The position numbers and the translations under genes were made by a program. A DNA stretch of 64,000 nucleotides from an uncultured Eisenbergiella sp. Its GTDB lineage: Bacteria; Bacillota; Clostridia; Lachnospirales; Lachnospiraceae. This document shows, piece after piece, positions 59,627 through 64,000 of this stretch. Under the pieces are notes generated by a model, which was not told the origin of the DNA, did no database searches, and saw only the letters and a program-made list of their open reading frames with translations. The DNA lies in contig CAJUEL010000018.1 of assembly GCA_910585455.1 (NCBI GenBank), positions 1 to 64,000 of the forward strand. The letters run 5' to 3'. Every line of letters starts with the position of its first letter. Position 1 is the stretch's first letter.

Positions 59627-62600
59627 TGCCGTTAAATCCAGCATGTAAAAAGATCATGGTCATCGGCTCCGGCCCGATCGTCATCGGACAGGCCGCGGAA
59701 TTTGATTACGCGGGCACACAGGCGTGCCGCGCCTTAAAGGAGGAAGGTCTGGAGGTGGTTTTGGTCAATTCCAATCCCGCCACGATCATGACCGATACGG
59801 CGATCGCCGATCATGTGTACGTGGAACCCCTGACCGTGGATTTTTTAAAGAGAATCATTCAAAAGGAAAAGCCGGACAGCCTGTTGTCCACTCTGGGCGG
59901 ACAGACCGGACTGACGCTTTCCATGGAGCTTGCCGAAGAAGGCTTTCTGGCAAAGGAAGGCGTCGCTTTGCTGGGCGCAAATCCGGATACGATCAAAAAG
60001 GCGGAGGACAGGCAGGCCTTTAAGGCGGTCATGGAACAAATCGGCGAGCCCGTCATCCCCTCCCAGGTCACGGATTGTCTGGAGGGCGCCCTCTCCTTCG
60101 CCCACGCGGCGGGCTATCCCGTCATCGTACGTCCCGCCTACACGCTGGGCGGCACCGGCGGCGGCATCGCCGAAAATGAATCACAGCTGCGGGACATCGC
60201 TGCGGCAGGGCTGCGCCTGTCTCCCATCACCCAGATTCTGGTGGAAAAATGCATCGCGGGCTGGAAGGAAATCGAATTCGAGGTGATGCGGGACGGCGGC
60301 GGCAACGTGATCGCGATCTGTTCCATGGAAAATCTGGACCCGGTGGGCATCCACACGGGCGACTCCATCGTCGTCGCCCCCGCCGTGACGCTGGCGGACA
60401 AGGAATTCCAGATGCTGCGCAGCGCCGCCCTGCATATCATAGAAGCGATGGGCGTGGAGGGCGGCTGCAATGTGCAGTTTGCGCTGCACCCGGAAAGCTT
60501 TGAATATGCCGTTATCGAAGTGAATCCCCGGGTTTCCCGTTCCTCCGCCCTGGCCAGCAAGGCGACCGGCTATCCCATCGCCCGGGTCGCCGCCAAAATC
60601 GCCGTCGGCTACCGCATGGATGAAATCAGAAACGAAATCACCGGCATGACGAAAGCCTGCTTTGAACCGGCGCTGGATTATATCGTGGTGAAATTCCCCA
60701 AATGGCCCTTTGACAAATTCGTCTATGCCACGCGGACGCTGGGCACCCAGATGAAAGCCACCGGCGAGGTCATGGCGATCGGCAGAAATTTTGAACAGGC
60801 GCTGATGAAGGCTGTGCGCAGCGCAGAAATTTCCCACGACTGTCTGATGGATCCTGCCATGCGCGCGCTGGATGACGATGCCCTCTGGCAGAAGCTTTCC
60901 CCCGCTGACGATATGCGCATTTTTGCCCTGTACGAAGCGCTGTTCCGTGGATTTCCCGTTGAAAAAATCCATGCCCTGACCCTGGTGGATGAATGGTTTC
61001 TTTATAAAATCGCCCACCTGTGCGAGCTGGAAAAGCGGCTGGCAGGCGAAGAGCTGACGCCGGACTTTGTCCGGGAGCTGAAACGAAACGGGTTTCCTGA
61101 CCGTGCCATCGAAAAGCTTTGCGGCGGCAAAGCCTTTTCCCATATTCCCGCTTCCTATAAAATGGTGGACACCTGCGGCGCGGAATTCGCCGCGCAAACG
61201 CCCTATTTTTACTCCACCTTTGACGAAGAGGACGAAGCGGCAGCGTTTATCCGGGAGCACGCCTCCCAAAAGCCTGTGGTCGTCGTCTTTGGCTCCGGCC
61301 CCATCCGCATCGGGCAGGGCATCGAATTCGACTACGCCTCCGTGCACTGTGTCTGGGCGTTAAAAAACGCAGGCTATGAGGTGGTCATCATCAATAACAA
61401 CCCGGAAACCGTCTCCACAGACTTTAACACTGCGGACCGGCTGTATTTCGAGCCCCTGACGCCGGAGGACGTGGCGGACATCATCGCTTTAGAAAAGCCC
61501 GCCGGCTGCGTGGTGGCCTTCGGCGGGCAGACCGCCATCCGCTTAACCGGCTGGCTTGCCAAAAACAATATCCCGATCCTAGGCACTCCCGCCGACAGCA
61601 TCGACGCAGCGGAGGACAGGGGACGCTTTTCAGCCCTGCTGCAAAAGCTGCATATCCGCCAGCCGGAGGGCACTGCCGTCCACACGCTGCCGGATGCGCT
61701 GGCGGCGGCAAACCGCCTGGGCTATCCGGTGCTTTTACGCCCCAGCTATGTGCTGGGCGGACAAAATATGATCATCGCCTTTTCCGACGCCGATGTGGAG
61801 GAATATATGGGCATCATCCTCTCCCACATGCGCGGCAACGCCGTGCTCATCGACAAATACCTGATGGGCACAGAGCTGGAGGTGGATGCCATCTGCGACG
61901 GGGAGGACGTGCTGCTGCCCGGCATCATGGAGCATATCGACCGGGCGGGCATCCATTCCGGAGATTCCATCGCCGTCTACCCGGCATGGAACCTAAGCCC
62001 CGCCAAAACCGCAAAGCTTGTTGACTACTCTGCCCGCCTCGCCCTTTCCCTGCACACGAAGGGGCTGATCAACATCCAGTACGTCATCCATCAGGAGCAG
62101 ATCTATGTGATCGAAGTGAATCCCCGCTCCTCCCGGACCGTCCCGTATTTAAGTAAGGTCACAGGCATTCCCATGGCAGAGCTCGCCACCCGCGTCATGT
62201 TGGGAGAAAAGCTGAAGGACATGCCCTACGGCACAGGCTTATATCCCGCGTCCGCTTATACGGCGATCAAGGCGCCCGTCTTTTCCTTTGAAAAGCTTTC
62301 CGGGCTTGACACCCAGCTCGGACCGGAAATGAAATCCACCGGCGAAGTGCTTGGCATCGCACCCACGCTGGAGCAGGCCCTCTATAAGGGGCTGGTGGGC
62401 GCCGGCTATGAGCTTTCGCACAAGGGCGGCGTTTTCCTCACCGTGCGGGACAGCGACAAAGAGGAAATCGCAGGAATCGCCCGCCATTTCGCGGACCTGG
62501 GCTTCCACCTGTACGCCACCCAGGGCACCGCCGCCACGCTGCGCGGGCAGGGCATGTCCGTAACGCTGGTACATAAGATTGGCGAATCCGCCCATGATAC

Positions 62601-62865
62601 CATCGCTCTTTTGGAAAGCGGCAAAATCAACTACATCATCTCCACCTCGAAAAAGGGGCGCACCCCCGCCCGGGACAGCGTGAAGGTGCGCCGCAAATCC
62701 GTGGAGCTGGGCATCCCCTGCCTCACCAGCCTGGACACCGCCCTGGCGCTTACGGATATCCTGCGCTGCAAATATACCCCGGAAAATGTGGAGATCGTGG
62801 ATATCTGCACGCTGCAAAAACAGGCATCCGCCCTGCACGATGCCCGTCTGTCATTTACAAAATAG
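59626..62865 (+). CDS. carB: Carbamoyl-phosphate synthase large subunit
   Basis: A 1079-residue two-half ATP-grasp enzyme. IMVIGSGPIVIGQAAEFDYAG at the start is mirrored by VVVFGSGPIRIGQGIEFDYAS near residue 550, and the C-terminal part (VFLTVRDSDKEEIAGIARHF, GESAHDTIALLESGKINYII) is the allosteric MGS-like domain. Normal length and intact. Makes carbamoyl phosphate for pyrimidines and arginine. The downstream pyr or arg genes are not in the window. Confidence 0.98.
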   Translation: MPLNPACKKIMVIGSGPIVIGQAAEFDYAGTQACRALKEEGLEVVLVNSNPATIMTDTAIADHVYVEPLTVDFLKRIIQKEKPDSLLSTLGGQTGLTLSMELAEEGFLAKEGVALLGANPDTIKKAEDRQAFKAVMEQIGEPVIPSQVTDCLEGALSFAHAAGYPVIVRPAYTLGGTGGGIAENESQLRDIAAAGLRLSPITQILVEKCIAGWKEIEFEVMRDGGGNVIAICSMENLDPVGIHTGDSIVVAPAVTLADKEFQMLRSAALHIIEAMGVEGGCNVQFALHPESFEYAVIEVNPRVSRSSALASKATGYPIARVAAKIAVGYRMDEIRNEITGMTKACFEPALDYIVVKFPKWPFDKFVYATRTLGTQMKATGEVMAIGRNFEQALMKAVRSAEISHDCLMDPAMRALDDDALWQKLSPADDMRIFALYEALFRGFPVEKIHALTLVDEWFLYKIAHLCELEKRLAGEELTPDFVRELKRNGFPDRAIEKLCGGKAFSHIPASYKMVDTCGAEFAAQTPYFYSTFDEEDEAAAFIREHASQKPVVVVFGSGPIRIGQGIEFDYASVHCVWALKNAGYEVVIINNNPETVSTDFNTADRLYFEPLTPEDVADIIALEKPAGCVVAFGGQTAIRLTGWLAKNNIPILGTPADSIDAAEDRGRFSALLQKLHIRQPEGTAVHTLPDALAAANRLGYPVLLRPSYVLGGQNMIIAFSDADVEEYMGIILSHMRGNAVLIDKYLMGTELEVDAICDGEDVLLPGIMEHIDRAGIHSGDSIAVYPAWNLSPAKTAKLVDYSARLALSLHTKGLINIQYVIHQEQIYVIEVNPRSSRTVPYLSKVTGIPMAELATRVMLGEKLKDMPYGTGLYPASAYTAIKAPVFSFEKLSGLDTQLGPEMKSTGEVLGIAPTLEQALYKGLVGAGYELSHKGGVFLTVRDSDKEEIAGIARHFADLGFHLYATQGTAATLRGQGMSVTLVHKIGESAHDTIALLESGKINYIISTSKKGRTPARDSVKVRRKSVELGIPCLTSLDTALALTDILRCKYTPENVEIVDICTLQKQASALHDARLSFTK

Positions 62866-63384
62866 CATCCGGTCCGGAAGCTGACAAAACCGTCCCGGAC
62901 ATGGGCGGATGGAGCGGGCATTTTGCAAGCTCCTCCGTCCATTTTTTGGCGGCGCGGTTCGGATGGGGCATGCTGATGACCGGCACCTTTTTATCCACCC
63001 GGACCTGATCGGAAAAGAAGTACCACAGCACCGGATCCTCCTGTGCCCTTTTATCGGTCTCCGGGTTGTAATCCCAGGGCCTTCCTTCCTCCAGAATTAC
63101 GTCGTGCACAAAATCCGAAACCAGCGCGCCACATTATTCCATGTCCGATAATAAGTATCGCTCCCGCCATTGCGCAGAAAATCCGCCAGGCTGCCCTGCA
63201 AACCGTTCGTCTCCTTCAAAATGACCAGAATATGCTTTCCTTCCGGCAGACTGTTCCATCTGTCGTGATCCACAATTCCGTCCGGATTAAAATACGGATA
63301 CTGACCATGCGCCTCCCGCCAGCGCTCTTTCCAGCGGCACATCAGCTCCGCTTCTTTTTGTTTCAGCCATGTATCTTTGTTCAT
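62855..63384 (-). pseudogene. Gene broken by a single-base frameshift
   Basis: From the ATG at 63384 the frame reads MNKDTWLKQKEAELMCRW... HILVILKETNGLQGSLADFL... NNVARWFR and then runs off into ILCTT-stop at 63097. A shifted frame starting near 63115 continues sensibly: DFVHDVILEEGRPWDYNPET... VISMPHPNRAAKKWTEELAKC and ends at 62855. Adding one base near 63118 joins them to about 175 residues. ILVILKETN and the HPN segment faintly recall uracil-DNA-glycosylase-like folds, but I do not claim a family. The 3' end overlaps the carB tail by 11 bp, convergently. Confidence 0.65.
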
Positions 63385-63500
63385 TTTCCCTTCCCCTCTG
63401 CCCTGCATTTTTCCGCATGTCATAAGTTTACTACAGCCCCTCCCATCTTACAACCTGCAAAAACGCGACACTTTTTGTGAGAAGTTGGCAGTTTGCTCCC

Positions 63501-63528
63501 TTGCCGGGTTCTGCTATCCTTCTATAAT
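63501..63528 (+). promoter_or_regulatory. Promoter ahead of palindrome D
   Basis: TTGCCG (63501-63506), 16-bp spacer, TATAAT (63523-63528). If used, palindrome D lies in the 5' untranslated region of the last gene, about 415 nt long. Confidence 0.55.
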
Positions 63529-63583
63529 AGAAGATACAGACAGTGACGCTTCAACCGGCTCAAAGAAAAACTGCAGACGCAGG

Positions 63584-63916
63584 GAAATCAATTTTGTTTC
63601 GAAGCAGGGAACGAAGGTCCGCCTGGACGGGGGAACGCGGGCGCGGGAGAGACATAAGGCATGGTTTTTTCAGGGCTTGATATCCAAACCGGAGAAATTC
63701 CTCCGGTTTCCGGCACATTCCTGTGTCATGGCGCAATACTGTCCGAACGAAGTGAGTTCATTGCGCCATGACACGTTTTGGAATGGGCGGGGAACTGGAT
63801 GGAATTTCCCGGTTTGGATATAGCCCTGAAAAAACCATGCCTTATGTCTCTCCCGCGCCCGCGTTCCCCCGTTTAGGCGGACCTTCGTTCCCTGCTTCGG
63901 AACAAAAATGATTTTT
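63584..63916. repeat. Giant palindrome D (about 330 bp)
   Basis: Outer arms of about 110 nt are almost perfect: GAAGCAGGGAACGAAGGTCC pairs at 63880-63897 and AGACATAAGGCATGGTTTTT at 63829-63848. The middle is less well paired, then TGTCATGGCGCAAT/ATTGCGCCATGACA closes around GAACGAAGTGAGTTC (63745-63759). The inner region shares TGATATCC..GGAAATTCC with palindrome B and TGATATCCGAAAC with A. Confidence 0.9.
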
Positions 63917-63952
63917 CTACCGCGGCCGTGTAAAAGAAAGGTGGGTACGACC

Positions 63953-64000
63953 ATGTATGATTTGACAAATTATCTAAACGAAATTGAAGCTGTGATCGCG
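63953..64000 (+). CDS. Start of a gene cut by the window edge
   Basis: GAAAGGTGGG lies 8 nt before the ATG, and 16 codons follow: MYDLTNYLNEIEAVIA. The opening is reminiscent of bacterial GH29 alpha-L-fucosidases that begin with a similar helix, but 16 residues cannot prove that. Confidence 0.35.
   Translation, partial: MYDLTNYLNEIEAVIA

Noticed and set aside
60181..61347. A 388-codon minus-strand frame inside carB
   Set aside because: carB is intact and shows both ATP-grasp halves; the antisense frame has no domain and a His/Gly/Asp-rich composition typical of antisense reading.
63377..63954. Frames of 94-148 codons on both strands around palindrome D
   Set aside because: Produced by the inverted repeat; peptides from both strands match each other (GTKVRL.GGTRARERHKAWF).

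Overview
The window looks like chromosome of a Gram-positive, spore-forming Clostridia member, most likely Lachnospiraceae. Evidence: a dnaG-rpoD-trmK block, CotF-type spore coat proteins, a Spo0A-type effector domain, strong AGGAGG ribosome binding sites, TTGACA-17-TATAAT promoters, and gene families typical of gut Lachnospiraceae (YesM/YesN with LplB/LplC-type sugar uptake, DUF6320, DUF4125, DUF4956 with a VTC domain, an endosialidase-like gene before radA). No rRNA, CRISPR array, prophage or intact insertion sequence was seen.

Layout. 0.2-2.1 kb: HAD phosphatase and two GNAT acetyltransferases. 2.5-4.4 kb: an AT-rich AbiE-type toxin-antitoxin pair whose promoter sits between two near-identical operator palindromes. 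4.6-5.3 kb: small P-loop kinase with a tiny in-frame downstream ORF and terminator. 5.3-10.5 kb: giant palindrome A, radA, endosialidase-like gene, clpC and a YtrA-type GntR regulator. 10.5-18.3 kb: SH3-domain membrane protein with a highly acidic tail, purEMND, folA, thyA and a beta-CASP hydrolase. 18.4-24 kb: a very large glycoside hydrolase, palindromes B and C, a MazG-like protein and two spore coat proteins. 24-27 kb: lipoprotein, then an AT-rich island of tetR, a small membrane protein and a truncated ABC transporter. 27-32.5 kb: glgA, a receiver-less Spo0A-like regulator, an ABC-F ATPase behind a long attenuator leader, and a DMT transporter. 32.5-41.5 kb: an alpha-galactosidase locus (two permeases, binding lipoprotein, YesM/YesN two-component system, GH36 enzyme). 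41.6-52 kb: VTC polyphosphate polymerase with DUF4956, MFS transporter, TGS-uridine kinase, trmK, rpoD, dnaG, dgt-like gene. 51.3-55 kb: an esterase divergent from an acyltransferase/DUF6320 pair, then DUF4125. 55.2-55.7 kb: three tRNA-Leu genes, two of them identical and inverted. 55.8-64 kb: YjbR/DUF3795 protein, Na/Pi cotransporter, carAB with a promoter-spacer palindrome and attenuator leader, a frameshifted gene, palindrome D and the first codons of a further gene.

Themes. Nucleotide metabolism is heavily represented (purEMND, folA, thyA, carAB, dGTPase-like, MazG-like, uridine kinase-like). Several loci show readable regulation: operators on both sides of a promoter (AbiE, tetR), an operator over a -10 box (gntR-clpC), and leader terminators (ABC-F, carAB). 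The most unusual non-coding feature is a set of roughly 300-360 bp near-perfect palindromes (A, B, D) with unrelated outer arms but a shared 15-nt apex, GAACNNMGTGAGTTY; C is a smaller relative or look-alike.
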